64,000 bases of DNA. Source: Streptomyces antioxidans. GTDB taxonomy: Bacteria > Actinomycetota > Actinomycetes > Streptomycetales > Streptomycetaceae. The notes below the pieces were generated by a model. That model was not told the DNA's origin. It ran no database searches and saw only the letters and a list, made by a program, of their open reading frames with translations. The position numbers were made by a program, and so were the translations under genes. Shown here one piece after another: positions 16,659 to 25,609 of this stretch (positions are counted from its first letter, which is position 1; every line of letters starts with the position of its first letter). Location of the stretch: the NCBI RefSeq assembly GCF_000968685.2, contig NZ_LAKD02000120.1:1-64000 (forward strand), read 5' to 3'.

Positions 16659-17582
16659 ATGAGCGACCAGGACAGGCCGGTGCGGCCGGGCGTGGGCGTG
16701 GTGGGCCTCGGGGCCATGGGGCTCGGCATGGCACACAGCCTGCGCACGGCGGGCTATGACGTCGGGGTCCACGATCTGCGGACGGAGGTGGCCGAGGGCT
16801 TCGCCCGCGACGGCGGAACGGCGTACGCCTCCCCCGGCGATCTGGCGGCCTCGGCCGACGCGGAGGTCGTGGTCAGTGTCGTGGTCAGCGCGGCGCAGGT
16901 GGAGTCGGTGCTGTTCGGCGCCGACGGGGCCGCCGACCGGCTCCGTCCGGGGGCCGTCTTCGTGATGTGCTCCACGGTCGACCCGGGCTGGTCCGCGGAG
17001 CTCGGCGGGCGGCTGGCCGAGCGCGGTGTGCTCTACCTGGACGCCCCCATCTCCGGTGGCGCCGCGCGTGCGGCGGCCGGTGAGCTGACCATGATGACGT
17101 CGGGCCCCGCCGAGGCGTACGCGGTCGCCGACCCGGTGCTGGAGGCCATGAGCGGCACCGTCTACCGCCTGGGCGAGCAACCCGGCCTCGGCTCGAAGGT
17201 CAAGATCGTGAACCAGCTGCTCGCGGGTGTGCACATCGCCGCGGCCGCCGAGGCGATGGCGCTGGGCCTGAGGGCCGGTGTCCCGGCCGAAGCGCTGTAC
17301 GAGGTCATCACGCACAGCGCGGGCAACTCGTGGATGTTCGAGAACCGGATGGCGCATGTGCTCGCCGGTGATTACACACCGCTCTCCGCGGTCGACATCT
17401 TCGTCAAGGACCTGGGGCTCGTCCTCGACTCCGCGCGGCCGGAGAGGTTTCCGCTCCCCCTGGCCGCCACCGCCCACCAGATGTTCCTCCAGGCGTCGGC
17501 GTCCGGTCTGGGCTCCGAGGACGACAGCGCGGTCATCAAGATCTTCCCCGGGATCGATCTGCCCCGGCCGGTGGGGTCCTGA
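16659..17582 (+). CDS. ltnD: L-threonate dehydrogenase (beta-hydroxyacid dehydrogenase family)
   Basis: A 307-residue NAD-dependent dehydrogenase. Rossmann motif GVVGLGAMGLGMAHSLRTAG, substrate motif DAPISGGAARAAAGELT, and catalytic Lys in GSKVKIVNQLLAG. The ATG at 16659 follows AGGAGGGG. In the tetronate pathway LtnD oxidises L-threonate to 2-oxo-tetronate. The assignment rests on the family plus the following otnK, otnC, otnI and denD genes; alone it could be read as tartronate semialdehyde reductase. First gene of the operon, with a 1-base TGATG overlap with otnK. Confidence 0.88.
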   Translation: MSDQDRPVRPGVGVVGLGAMGLGMAHSLRTAGYDVGVHDLRTEVAEGFARDGGTAYASPGDLAASADAEVVVSVVVSAAQVESVLFGADGAADRLRPGAVFVMCSTVDPGWSAELGGRLAERGVLYLDAPISGGAARAAAGELTMMTSGPAEAYAVADPVLEAMSGTVYRLGEQPGLGSKVKIVNQLLAGVHIAAAAEAMALGLRAGVPAEALYEVITHSAGNSWMFENRMAHVLAGDYTPLSAVDIFVKDLGLVLDSARPERFPLPLAATAHQMFLQASASGLGSEDDSAVIKIFPGIDLPRPVGS

Positions 17583-18862
17583 TGGGCATCCGGCTCGGCT
17601 GCATCGCCGACGACTTCACCGGCGCCACCGACCTGGCCAACAACCTGGTGCGGGCGGGCATGCGCGTGGTCCAGCTGATCGACGTACCGCCGCCCGGCGC
17701 CGAGCGGCCGGTGGACGCGGACGCCGTGGTCATCGCGCTCAAGTCGCGGACGGTTCCGGTCGCCGACGCCGTCGACGCGTCGCTGCGGGCCCTCGACTGG
17801 CTGCGCTCCACGGGCGCCGAGCAGATCTACTTCAAGTACTGCTCCACCTTCGACTCGACACCCGCCGGCAATATCGGACCGGTCACCGAGGCCCTGATGG
17901 ACGCGCTCGGCAGCGACTTCACCATTGCCACACCCGCGTTCCCCGACAACGGACGCACGGTCTTCAAGGGCCATCTCTTCGTCGGCGATGTGCTGCTCAG
18001 CGAGAGCGGTATGCGCCACCACCCGCTCACCCCGATGACCGATCCCAATCTGGTCTCGGTCCTCGGCGCACAGACCACACGGGCGGTCGGCCTGATCGAC
18101 CACACGGTGGTCGGCCGCGATGCCACGGCGATCCGGACCCGGATCGGCGAACTGCGCGAACAGGGTGCCGGAATCGCCATCGCCGACGCCGTCTCCAACG
18201 ACGACCTGGTGCGCCTCGGCGCGGCGGTCCGGGGGATGCCCCTGGTGACCGCCGGTTCGGGCCTGGCCATCGGGCTGCCGGCGAACTGGGGGTTCACACC
18301 GTCCCGCGCCGCCGCGCAGCTGCCGGTGCCCGGCGGTCACCGGGCGGTCATCTCGGGGTCGGTCTCCGCCGCCACCAACCAGCAGGTCAAGGAGTTCCTG
18401 CGCACCGGCCGTCGCGCGTTCAGCGTGGATCCGCTGCGGGTCGCGGCCGGTGAGGACGTGTCCGGCCAAGCCCTCGCCTTCGCCGAGTCCCAGCTGGAAG
18501 ACGGGCCCGTCCTCTTCTACTCCACCGGGGCGCCCGAAGCGGTCCGCACCGTCCAGGCCCGGCTCGGCGCCGCCGAGGCGGGCGAGCTGGTGGAGCGGAC
18601 CCTGGCCCGCGTGGCCGACGGCCTGGTGCAGCGCGGTGTGCGCCAACTCGTCGTCGCGGGCGGCGAGACCTCGGGGGCGGTCGTCCGGGCACTCGGCATC
18701 ACCGGACTGCACGTCGGACCGCAGATCGACCCCGGTGTGCCCTGGTGCGCGGCGGCGCTGCCCGGCGGGGACACGCTCCACATCGCGCTGAAGTCCGGCA
18801 ACTTCGGTGGCCCCGCGTTCTTCACCGACGCCTTCGCCCTGCTCGACCGGGAGATCTCATGA
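17582..18862 (+). CDS. otnK: 3-oxo-tetronate kinase
   Basis: A 426-residue member of the four-carbon acid sugar kinase (DUF1537) family. The N-terminus GCIADDFTGATDLANNLV carries the conserved DDxTGA motif. The C-terminal nucleotide domain has GSVSAATNQQ, VVAGGETSGAVV and the end motif ALKSGNFGGPAFFTDA. It phosphorylates 3-oxo-tetronate to the 4-phosphate for decarboxylation by OtnC. It overlaps ltnD by 1 base and otnC by 4. Confidence 0.92.
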   Translation: MGIRLGCIADDFTGATDLANNLVRAGMRVVQLIDVPPPGAERPVDADAVVIALKSRTVPVADAVDASLRALDWLRSTGAEQIYFKYCSTFDSTPAGNIGPVTEALMDALGSDFTIATPAFPDNGRTVFKGHLFVGDVLLSESGMRHHPLTPMTDPNLVSVLGAQTTRAVGLIDHTVVGRDATAIRTRIGELREQGAGIAIADAVSNDDLVRLGAAVRGMPLVTAGSGLAIGLPANWGFTPSRAAAQLPVPGGHRAVISGSVSAATNQQVKEFLRTGRRAFSVDPLRVAAGEDVSGQALAFAESQLEDGPVLFYSTGAPEAVRTVQARLGAAEAGELVERTLARVADGLVQRGVRQLVVAGGETSGAVVRALGITGLHVGPQIDPGVPWCAAALPGGDTLHIALKSGNFGGPAFFTDAFALLDREIS

Positions 18863-19533
18863 CCGGGCTCCTTGACACCGCAGTGGACGAGGCGCGCGAT
18901 GAGATCGTCCGGGTGGGCACCAGCCTGTTCAACCGGGGCTATGTGCACGCCAGCGCCGGGAACATCAGCGCCCGGATCGGCGACAGTCATCTGATCACCC
19001 CCACCGACGCCGCCCTGGGCTTCCTCGAGCGCGACCGCCTCGCGCTGGTCGACGCCCAGGGTGAGCAGCGCGCGGGCGACCGCGCGAGCAAGACCCTGAC
19101 GCTCCACCGGCGCATCTGCGCGGCCGACCCCACGGCCCGGTTCATCATCCACACCCACTCCACCCACCTGGTCGCGCTCACCCTGGCCGGGGTGTGGAGC
19201 CAGGACGACGTACTCCCGCCCATCACGCCGTACTTCGTGATGAAGGTGGGGCACGTCCCGCTCATCCCCTACCACCGGCCCGGCGACCCGCGCGTGGCCG
19301 ACCTGGTGACCGCCCGGATCGCCGATCACCTGGCGGGCCACACGCCGATCAGGGCCGTGCTGCTCGACCGGCTCGGCCCGGTGGTCTGGGGTCCGAACGC
19401 GGCCGCCGCCCTCGCCGTCCTCGAAGAACTCGAGGAGACGGCACGCCTCTGGCTCCTGACCGACCGTCGGCCCAGGCCTCTCACCACCGATGCGATCGAC
19501 GAACTGAGGACCGCGTTCGGCGCCGCTTGGTGA
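18859..19533 (+). CDS. otnC: 3-oxo-tetronate 4-phosphate decarboxylase (class II aldolase fold)
   Basis: A 224-residue class II aldolase/adducin-family protein. The N-terminal SAGNISAR motif binds phosphate, the zinc histidines are in IHTHSTHLVAL, and a third conserved His occurs near the C-terminal half. OtnC converts 3-oxo-tetronate 4-phosphate to dihydroxyacetone phosphate and CO2. The ATG overlaps the otnK stop (ATGA), so translation is coupled. Confidence 0.92.
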   Translation: MTGLLDTAVDEARDEIVRVGTSLFNRGYVHASAGNISARIGDSHLITPTDAALGFLERDRLALVDAQGEQRAGDRASKTLTLHRRICAADPTARFIIHTHSTHLVALTLAGVWSQDDVLPPITPYFVMKVGHVPLIPYHRPGDPRVADLVTARIADHLAGHTPIRAVLLDRLGPVVWGPNAAAALAVLEELEETARLWLLTDRRPRPLTTDAIDELRTAFGAAW

Positions 19534-19602
19534 CACATCGCTCCCCCGCTCCCTCTCCCCCGTCCCCCTCGCAGAATCCCTGAGCCGCAGAAGGATTCCG
19601 TC

Positions 19603-20910
19603 ATGCCCATGCCCGCAGTGGCGGCCGAGACGCCCGCGCTCGCCCGCGAGAACACCGTCTACCGCAAGGTCATACGCCGCATCGTCCCCTTCCTCATCCT
19701 GTGCTACGTGGCCTCCTACCTGGACCGGGTCAACGTCGGCTTCGCGAAGCTCCAGATGTCCGATGACCTCGGGTTCAGTGAGGCGGCGTACGGGCTGGGG
19801 GCGGGCCTGTTCTTCATCGGCTACTTCCTTCTGGAGGTGCCCTCGAACCTGGTGCTGCAACGCGTCGGGGCCCGTACCTGGATCGCCCGCATCATGATCA
19901 GCTGGGGCCTGGTCTCGGCGGCGTTCATGTTCGTCACCAACGAGGTGACGTTCTATGTGCTGAGGTTTCTGCTCGGTGCCGCCGAGGCGGGGTTCTACCC
20001 CGGGGTGATCCTCTACTGCACCTACTGGTTCCCCTCGCACCGCCGGGCCCGGGTGATCGCGATGTTCATGTCGGCCATCCCGGTGGCGGGCATCTTCGGC
20101 AATCCGCTCTCCGGCTGGATCATGGACACCTTCCACGGGGTGAACGGCTGGCAGGGCTGGCAGTGGATGTTCCTGCTGGAGGCGGTCCCCGCACTCCTCG
20201 TCGGTGTCATCACGCTCTTCTACCTGGACGACGGCGTACGGGACGCGAAGTGGCTGACCGATGAGGAGAAGGCCGTCGTCGAGCGGGCGGTCGCCGACGA
20301 CAGCGCGCACCAGACGGTGCACGGCCGGGTACGGGACGCCTTCCGTGAGCCCAAGGTGTGGCTGATGTGCCTCATCTACTTCTGCTTCGTCATGGGTCAG
20401 TACGCTTTGACCTTCTGGATGCCCACGTTCGTCGAGTCCACCGGCATCGAGGGCAATGTGACGATCGGTGTGCTCAGCGCCGTGCCGTTCGTGGCCGCGC
20501 TCATCGCGATGAACCTGTTCGGCCGCTCGGCGGACAAGCGCCGCGAGCGCCGCTGGCACCTGGTCATCCCGAGCCTGATGGGCGCCGTCGGATTCTCGCT
20601 GTCCGCCGTGTGGAACGGGTCGACCGCGCTGTCCCTGACCGCGCTGTCCGTGGCCGCTGCCGGGGTGCTGACCTGCGCTCCGCTGTTCTGGTCGCTCCCC
20701 ACCGCGTTCCTCGGCGGCACCGCGGCCGCGGCGGGCCTCGCCCTCATCAACTCGGTGGGCAACCTCGCCGGTTTCGTCAGCCCGTACATGATCGGCGCGC
20801 TCAAGGACGCCACCGGCTCGGCGTCGATACCGATGTACGTCCTGGCCCTCACCCTGGTCGTGGGCGCCGCCGCGGTGCTCACCGCCGAGAAGCAGGTCGT
20901 CAACCGCTGA
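19603..20910 (+). CDS. MFS transporter, anion:cation symporter family (sugar-acid uptake)
   Basis: A 435-residue, 12-helix transporter of the ACS group, which imports organic acids such as glucarate, tartrate and phthalate. Typical segments are LCYVASYLDRVNVGFAKLQM in helix 1 and GAAEAGFYPGVILYCTYWFP. Lying inside the tetronate operon, it most likely takes up erythronate and/or threonate. AGAAGG precedes the ATG. Confidence 0.88.
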   Translation: MPMPAVAAETPALARENTVYRKVIRRIVPFLILCYVASYLDRVNVGFAKLQMSDDLGFSEAAYGLGAGLFFIGYFLLEVPSNLVLQRVGARTWIARIMISWGLVSAAFMFVTNEVTFYVLRFLLGAAEAGFYPGVILYCTYWFPSHRRARVIAMFMSAIPVAGIFGNPLSGWIMDTFHGVNGWQGWQWMFLLEAVPALLVGVITLFYLDDGVRDAKWLTDEEKAVVERAVADDSAHQTVHGRVRDAFREPKVWLMCLIYFCFVMGQYALTFWMPTFVESTGIEGNVTIGVLSAVPFVAALIAMNLFGRSADKRRERRWHLVIPSLMGAVGFSLSAVWNGSTALSLTALSVAAAGVLTCAPLFWSLPTAFLGGTAAAAGLALINSVGNLAGFVSPYMIGALKDATGSASIPMYVLALTLVVGAAAVLTAEKQVVNR

Positions 20911-20942
20911 CCGGGACTCCCGGCCCGAACGCAGGAGCCAGC

Positions 20943-21734
20943 ATGCCGAGGTTCGCCGCGAACCTGTCCATGATGTACACCGAACACGACTTCCTCGACC
21001 GCTTCGCCGCGGCGTCGGCGGATGGCTTCGAGGCCGTCGAGTACCTCTTCCCCTACCCGTACGACGCCGCCGAACTGCGACGCAGACTCGATGACCACGG
21101 CCTGAGGCAGGTGCTCTGCAACGCGCCCCCCGGTGACTGGGAGTCCGGGGAGCGCGGGATCGCGGCACTGCCCGGACGCGAGGCGGAGGTGCGCTCCGGG
21201 ATCGGCCGGGCGCTGGAGTACGCGGCGGAGCTCGGCTGCCCGCGGGTGCATGTGATGGCCGGCCTGGTGGGGCCGGGCGATGCGGCACGGCACCGCGCCA
21301 CCTATCTGGCCAACCTCGCCTGGGCCGCGGAACGGGCCGCCGCGGCGGGCGTCGACATCCTGATCGAGCCGATCAACGGCCGTGATATGCCCGGCTACTT
21401 CCTCAACCGGCAGTCCGAAGCACACGGCGTGGTACGGGAGGTGGCGGCCCCGAACCTCAAGGTGCAACTCGACCTCTACCACTGCCAGATCGTGGAGGGC
21501 GACCTCACCACGACCCTGCGCCGTGACCTGCCGACCGGCCGGGTCGGCCATCTGCAGATCGCGGGCGTGCCCGATCGCCATGAGCCCGACCGGGGCGAGC
21601 TCAACATCCGCCATCTGTTCGGTGTCATCGACGACCTGGGCTTCGACGGGTGGATCGGCTGTGAGTACATCCCCCGCGCCGGTACGAGCGAGGGGCTTGG
21701 CTGGCGACACGACCACCGAGGAGACAACGCATGA
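20943..21734 (+). CDS. otnI: 2-oxo-tetronate isomerase (hydroxypyruvate isomerase family)
   Basis: A 263-residue TIM-barrel isomerase (AP-endonuclease-2 superfamily). Metal and catalytic residues are in DGFEAVEYLFPY, DILIEPINGRDMPGYF (Glu), QLDLYHCQ (Asp/His), HLQIAG and WIGCEYIP (second Glu). OtnI interconverts 2-oxo- and 3-oxo-tetronate, linking the dehydrogenases to OtnK. The ATG at 20943 follows AGGAG. It overlaps denD by 4 bases. Confidence 0.9.
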   Translation: MPRFAANLSMMYTEHDFLDRFAAASADGFEAVEYLFPYPYDAAELRRRLDDHGLRQVLCNAPPGDWESGERGIAALPGREAEVRSGIGRALEYAAELGCPRVHVMAGLVGPGDAARHRATYLANLAWAAERAAAAGVDILIEPINGRDMPGYFLNRQSEAHGVVREVAAPNLKVQLDLYHCQIVEGDLTTTLRRDLPTGRVGHLQIAGVPDRHEPDRGELNIRHLFGVIDDLGFDGWIGCEYIPRAGTSEGLGWRHDHRGDNA

Positions 21735-22762
21735 GGATCGTCATCACGGGTGGCTCCGGCTTCCTGGGGCAGCGGGTCGCCGACGTGCTGCTCACCACAC
21801 GGACGTTCCGCGGTGCGCCCATCGACCGGCTGGTGCTGGCCGACCGCGTGGTGCCGCCCGGTCCGGCGGCGGACGACCCTCTCGTGGACATCGTCCAGGG
21901 CGATCTGGCCGACCGTCTCGACGCGGTGTTCGCGGAGCCGGTGGATGTGCTGATCCACCTCGCCTCCGCGGTCTCGGCCGAGTGCGAGGCCGACTTCGAC
22001 CTCGGTATGCGTGCCAATGTGGACACCACACGCGCGGTGCTGGAGGCCGCGCGGGCCCAGTCGGCCGCCGGCGGGCCGGTGGCGCGGGTGGTCTTCTCCA
22101 GCAGCGTGGCCGTCTACGGTGCCGATCCCGCGCTGCCGCTGCCGCCGGTCGTCAGCGAGTCGACCCTGCCCACACCGCGGTCGAGTTACGGCGTCCAGAA
22201 GCTCGTCTGCGAGCAGTTGATCGCGGACTACAACCGCCGCGGTTTCGTGGACGGGCGCGTCGCCCGGCTGATGACCGTGTCGGTACGGCCGGGCAAGCCG
22301 AACGCGGCGGCCTCCGGCTTTCTGTCCGGCATCATCCGCGAACCGCTCGCGGGCCTCCCGGCCACCTGCCCGGTCCACCTCGATCTGCGGGTGGCCCTGG
22401 CCTCGCCACGGCGCACGGTCGAGGGCGTCCTCCGCGTCGCGGAGGCCGAGCGCGGCGCCGGTCCCGGCCGGATCGACGGCGGGCTGCCGGTCAACCTTCC
22501 GGCGCTCACGGTCTCGGTCGCCGACATGCTGGGCACGCTGCGGCAGGTGGCGGGCGACGCCGTCGCCGACCTGGTGACGATCGCGCCCGACCCCGACGTC
22601 GAGGCCATCGTGGGCTCATGGCCCGCCGTGTTCGACAACGCGCGCGCCGCGGCGCTCGGGCTGGCCCCCGACCCGGATTTCGCCTCGGTGGTGCGCGCCT
22701 ACGCCGAAGACCACGCCGACGCGGTCGTGGACACCGGGGTCCAGGGGCGAAGCCCCTGGTAG
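21731..22762 (+). CDS. denD: D-erythronate dehydrogenase
   Basis: A 343-residue extended SDR. NAD motif TGGSGFLGQR at the N-terminus, SSSVAVYG, and catalytic Tyr/Lys in SSYGVQKLVCEQL. DenD oxidises D-erythronate at C2 to 2-oxo-tetronate, giving the pathway a second entry next to LtnD. The last residues (GVQGRSPW) and the TAG stop are supplied by a repeated hairpin element (22741 onward), so the tail was probably altered by that element. Confidence 0.9.
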   Translation: MRIVITGGSGFLGQRVADVLLTTRTFRGAPIDRLVLADRVVPPGPAADDPLVDIVQGDLADRLDAVFAEPVDVLIHLASAVSAECEADFDLGMRANVDTTRAVLEAARAQSAAGGPVARVVFSSSVAVYGADPALPLPPVVSESTLPTPRSSYGVQKLVCEQLIADYNRRGFVDGRVARLMTVSVRPGKPNAAASGFLSGIIREPLAGLPATCPVHLDLRVALASPRRTVEGVLRVAEAERGAGPGRIDGGLPVNLPALTVSVADMLGTLRQVAGDAVADLVTIAPDPDVEAIVGSWPAVFDNARAAALGLAPDPDFASVVRAYAEDHADAVVDTGVQGRSPW

Positions 22763-22790
22763 CGGGAAGGGAAGGGCGGGGGAAAGCGCG
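22741..22790. repeat. Dispersed hairpin element overlapping the denD stop
   Basis: Stem CCAGGGGC (22741-22748) / GCCCCTGG (22752-22759) with loop GAA, followed by TAG and GGGAAGGGAAGGGCGGGGG. A related sequence (AGCCCCTGGTAACGGGAAGG onward) lies at 32790-32826. This type of CCAGGGGCGAAGCCCCTGG hairpin is a common Streptomyces intergenic repeat and probably ends the operon transcript. Confidence 0.7.
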
Positions 22791-22828
22791 GCCGGGGCGA
22801 CCAGGGAGGTGCCGATAAACTGAAGACC

Positions 22829-23584
22829 ATGTTCTCCAAGGTGAGCGGTCCCGTGCGGCTCGCGGATCGGGTCGCGGCGATACTCTCGGAAGAGATCGAG
22901 TCCGGACGGCTGGCCGAGGGTGACAAGCTCCCGACCGAGGTGGAGCTGGTCAAGCAGCTGGGCGTCAGCCGGACCGTCGTACGCGAGGCCGTGTCCCGGC
23001 TGCGCAGCGCGGGCCTGGTCGAACCGCGTCAGGGGCTCGGCGTGTTCGTGATGCCGCACCGCACCCGGCCGCTGGACCTGGAGGCCGAGGCCGCCGAGGA
23101 CACCAAGTCCAAGGTGCGGCAGATCGTGGAGGTGCGCCGCCCCATCGAGGGCGAGGCGGCCTACCTCGCAGCCACCCGGGCCACCCCGGCCGACCTCGTC
23201 CGGATGCGCCAGGCCCTGGCGGCCATCGACACGGCGGTGGCGGCCGGTGGCGACGGCGTGGACGAGGATCTCGCCTTCCACCGCTCCGTCGCCGAATCGA
23301 CCGGGAACGCGGTGATGCTCTCCACGCTGCGCTACCTCGGCGAGGTGCTGCGCGGCGGAATCCGCGTCACGCGTGCGAACGAGGCGCGCCGCGGCGACTT
23401 CCTCGAAGCGGTCCGGCAGGAGCACCACGCCATCCTGGCCGCCATCGAGGCCCACGACGCCGAGGCGGCGCGCGATGCCGCACTGCTCCACCTGAGGCAT
23501 GCGGCGTCCCGGCTGCAGGACGCGGACGAGGGGTTCTGGACCGAGACCGAGAACCTTGAGGTGGATCTCGACGCCGCGCCCTGA
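22829..23584 (+). CDS. GntR-family regulator, FadR subfamily (FCD domain)
   Basis: A 251-residue protein. The GntR winged helix is at about residues 7-75 (GDKLPTEVELVKQLGVSRTV, then REAVSRLRSAGLVEPRQGLG). The C-terminal FCD domain has the metal/ligand motifs DEDLAFHRSVAESTGN and EHHAILAAIEAHDAEAARDA. It lies directly after the tetronate operon on the same strand and most likely controls it by sensing a pathway acid; the palindromes before ltnD are candidate targets. Confidence 0.9.
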   Translation: MFSKVSGPVRLADRVAAILSEEIESGRLAEGDKLPTEVELVKQLGVSRTVVREAVSRLRSAGLVEPRQGLGVFVMPHRTRPLDLEAEAAEDTKSKVRQIVEVRRPIEGEAAYLAATRATPADLVRMRQALAAIDTAVAAGGDGVDEDLAFHRSVAESTGNAVMLSTLRYLGEVLRGGIRVTRANEARRGDFLEAVRQEHHAILAAIEAHDAEAARDAALLHLRHAASRLQDADEGFWTETENLEVDLDAAP

Positions 23585-23608
23585 GGAACGGTGTGCGGCA
23601 CGCGGTGT

Positions 23609-24640
23609 TCAGCGGCCCGGGGGCGGTGGCGTGGTGGACCCGCTGGGCGCCCCGGCCGCGGCGTCGGTGAAGCGGCGGGCCAGGTGGCCGAAGGCCTCCC
23701 CCAGCGCGGGCGGCCCGATGACCTCGATGTCGGCGTCGAACCTGCCGATGGCGGCGGCCAGTCCGGGCCATGACCACGCGCCCAGGACGAGCCTGCAGCG
23801 GTCCGGGCCCAGTTCCTCGACGACTCCGTCCCGGGCGTAGGTGGACACCACGGAGGCGGGCAGGGCGAGGATGACCTCGCCCCGGCACGGCCAGCCGCCC
23901 GGGCCGTCGGAGCCCCGGAACCTGCTCGCCACGAAGGCGGCCACGTCCCCTCCGGGTACGGCGCGCGGGGTGAAGCGGGGCCCGGTGGGCGTGCGCGGGG
24001 TGATCCGGTCGACGCGGAAGGTGCGCCAGTCGTCGCGGTCGAGGTCCCAGGCGACCAGGTACCAGCGCCCGCCCCGGGTGACGAGGTGGTGTGGCTCCAC
24101 CCGGCGCGGCGGCGTGGCGGCGGGGTCGGCGCCGGAGGCATCCGGTGCGGACACGGGGGTGTGGTCGAAGCGCAGCACCTCGCGGGCGCGGACGGCCGCG
24201 CTGAGGGTCATGAGCACCCGCGCGCCGACCCGCGGATTCGGCCGGGTACCCGCACCGTCGACGGCGGTGACCTGGAGGGCGTCGATGCGATGGCGCAGCC
24301 GCGCGGGCATCACCTGCCGCACGGTGCTCAGCGCACGCGCCGCCGCCTCCTCGATCCCCGCTCCGGTGACGGTGGCGGTCTGCAGCGCCACGGCGAGGGC
24401 CACGGCCTGGTCGTCATCGAACAGCAGCGGCGGCAGGTCCGACCCGGCGCCGAGCCGATAGCCCCCGTCGGGGCCCTTGGCGGCCACGACGGGATAGCCG
24501 AGCTCGCGCAGCCGGTCGACATCGCGGCGTACGGTGCGCGGGCTGACGTCCAGCCGCTCGGCCAGCAGCTGGCCCGGCCAGTCCCGGCGCGCCTGGAGCA
24601 GGGAGAGCAGTGACAGCAGTCGCGCTGATGTCTTCGGCAT
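23609..24640 (-). CDS. WYL-domain transcriptional regulator (YafY type)
   Basis: A 343-residue protein. The HTH_11 winged helix is at residues 4-60 (LLSLLQARRDWPGQLLAERL, DVSPRTVRRDVDRLRELGYP). The WYL domain is at about residues 150-225, with RGGRWYLVAWDLDRDDWRTF. A WCX-type C-terminal extension follows. The start at 24640 is where the family begins. It is divergent from a DinB-family gene (93 bases between starts), a common pairing in Streptomyces. Confidence 0.9.
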   Translation of the reverse strand: MPKTSARLLSLLSLLQARRDWPGQLLAERLDVSPRTVRRDVDRLRELGYPVVAAKGPDGGYRLGAGSDLPPLLFDDDQAVALAVALQTATVTGAGIEEAAARALSTVRQVMPARLRHRIDALQVTAVDGAGTRPNPRVGARVLMTLSAAVRAREVLRFDHTPVSAPDASGADPAATPPRRVEPHHLVTRGGRWYLVAWDLDRDDWRTFRVDRITPRTPTGPRFTPRAVPGGDVAAFVASRFRGSDGPGGWPCRGEVILALPASVVSTYARDGVVEELGPDRCRLVLGAWSWPGLAAAIGRFDADIEVIGPPALGEAFGHLARRFTDAAAGAPSGSTTPPPPGR

Positions 24641-24733
24641 GACACCGATTCTGCCCCGAGAAGCGGCCATAACCTGTCCGCTACCCCTGCGACGGTTGTC
24701 CTCGTCAGCCAACGAGAACGACCGAAGGACCCC

Positions 24734-25318
24734 ATGACCGTGACCGCCACCACCACGCCCGCCACCCCTCTCGACGGCGAGCGGGCCGACCTGCTCGCCG
24801 AACTCGCCGCCGCACGATCCGCCCTGACCAAGACGGTGGACGGGCTCGACGACAAGCAGGCGGGCGAACGCCCGACGGTCAGCACGCTGTGCCTGGGCGG
24901 GCTGATCGAGCACGTCGCGGCCATCGAGGAAGGATGGCTGCGCTTCGTCCTCGAAGGCCCGTCGGCGCTGCGTTACGACCTGCCCGAGGGTGTCACCTGG
25001 GCCGACCTCGCGGCCGGTACCGCACGGGAGATCCCGCAGTGGGCGATCGACAACCAGAACGCCTTCCAGATGCTGCCCGGTGAGACGCTGGCCGGGATCC
25101 TCCGGCGCTATGAGGAGGTCGCCGCCCGGAGCGAGGAGATCATCACCGCCGTCCCCGACCTGTCGGCGACCCACCCGCTGCCCGAGGCGCCCTGGAACGA
25201 GCCGGGCGCGGCGCACAGCGTGCGCCGGGTGCTGCTGCACGTCATCGCCGAGACCGCCCAGCACGCCGGGCACGCGGACATCATCCGCGAATCACTCGAC
25301 GGGCGGAAGTCCGGCTGA
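24734..25318 (+). CDS. DinB/DUF664-family protein
   Basis: A 194-residue four-helix-bundle protein. The three histidine regions that bind metal in this superfamily are present: LIEHVAAIEEGW, and VIAETAQHAGHADIIRE with two His. Members are putative thiol-dependent (mycothiol or bacillithiol) metalloenzymes. CGAAGGA lies upstream of the ATG. It is probably controlled by the divergent WYL regulator. A strong hairpin follows at 25335. Confidence 0.85.
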   Translation: MTVTATTTPATPLDGERADLLAELAAARSALTKTVDGLDDKQAGERPTVSTLCLGGLIEHVAAIEEGWLRFVLEGPSALRYDLPEGVTWADLAAGTAREIPQWAIDNQNAFQMLPGETLAGILRRYEEVAARSEEIITAVPDLSATHPLPEAPWNEPGAAHSVRRVLLHVIAETAQHAGHADIIRESLDGRKSG

Positions 25319-25334
25319 CGCTGACCGATCTCAG

Positions 25335-25374
25335 CGGAGCCGCGCCGGTGGCACCCGCCACCGGCGCGGCTCCG
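25335..25374. terminator. Strong terminator after the DinB-family gene
   Basis: Perfect 17-bp stem: 25335-25351 pairs with 25358-25374 (CCACCGGCGCGGCTCCG) around a 6-base loop. It begins 16 bases past the stop codon. Confidence 0.85.
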
Positions 25375-25390
25375 GAACCCAAGGAACCCA

Positions 25391-25417
25391 AGAAGCCGAA
25401 GAAGCCGAAGAAGCCGA
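25391..25417. repeat. Three tandem copies of the 9-mer AGAAGCCGA
   Basis: Perfect 9-bp tandem repeat, three units, with partial units on both sides. It lies between the terminator and the AlkZ-like pseudogene. Confidence 0.8.
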
Positions 25418-25437
25418 AGGGAAGGGCGCATTCGGGT

Positions 25438-25582
25438 ATGACCGTTCTCGACCACCGGGCGCTTGGCCGGGCCACGCTCGCCCGCCAGTTGCTGCTCGAT
25501 CGGGCCGATACGCCGGTCCACGACGTCGTTCCTCTCCGACGGCGAAAGCCACCGCGTGCGCGTGGCCACGTCGCCGGACTGA
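25438..25582 (+). pseudogene. Remnant of a winged-helix (AlkZ/YcaQ-like, HTH_42) protein gene
   Basis: From the ATG at 25438 the frame encodes the conserved start of this family, MTVLDHRALGRATLARQLLL followed by DRADTPVHDVV (31 residues). Normal members are about 350-400 residues and continue with EHLVGLQAQ-like sequence; here the homology stops at about 25530. A second frame from 25529 encodes FLSDGESHRVRVATSPD and a TGA, which resembles the family's C-terminus. The simplest reading is a large internal deletion that fused the two ends out of frame. The family includes DNA glycosylases. Confidence 0.65.
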
Positions 25583-25609
25583 GCGGCCGCACACGACCGG
25601 GCCACCCGT

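Noticed and set aside
18517..21288. 923-codon minus-strand frame
   Set aside because: It lies opposite otnK, otnC and the transporter, is rich in Gly/Arg/His, and contains no family motif.
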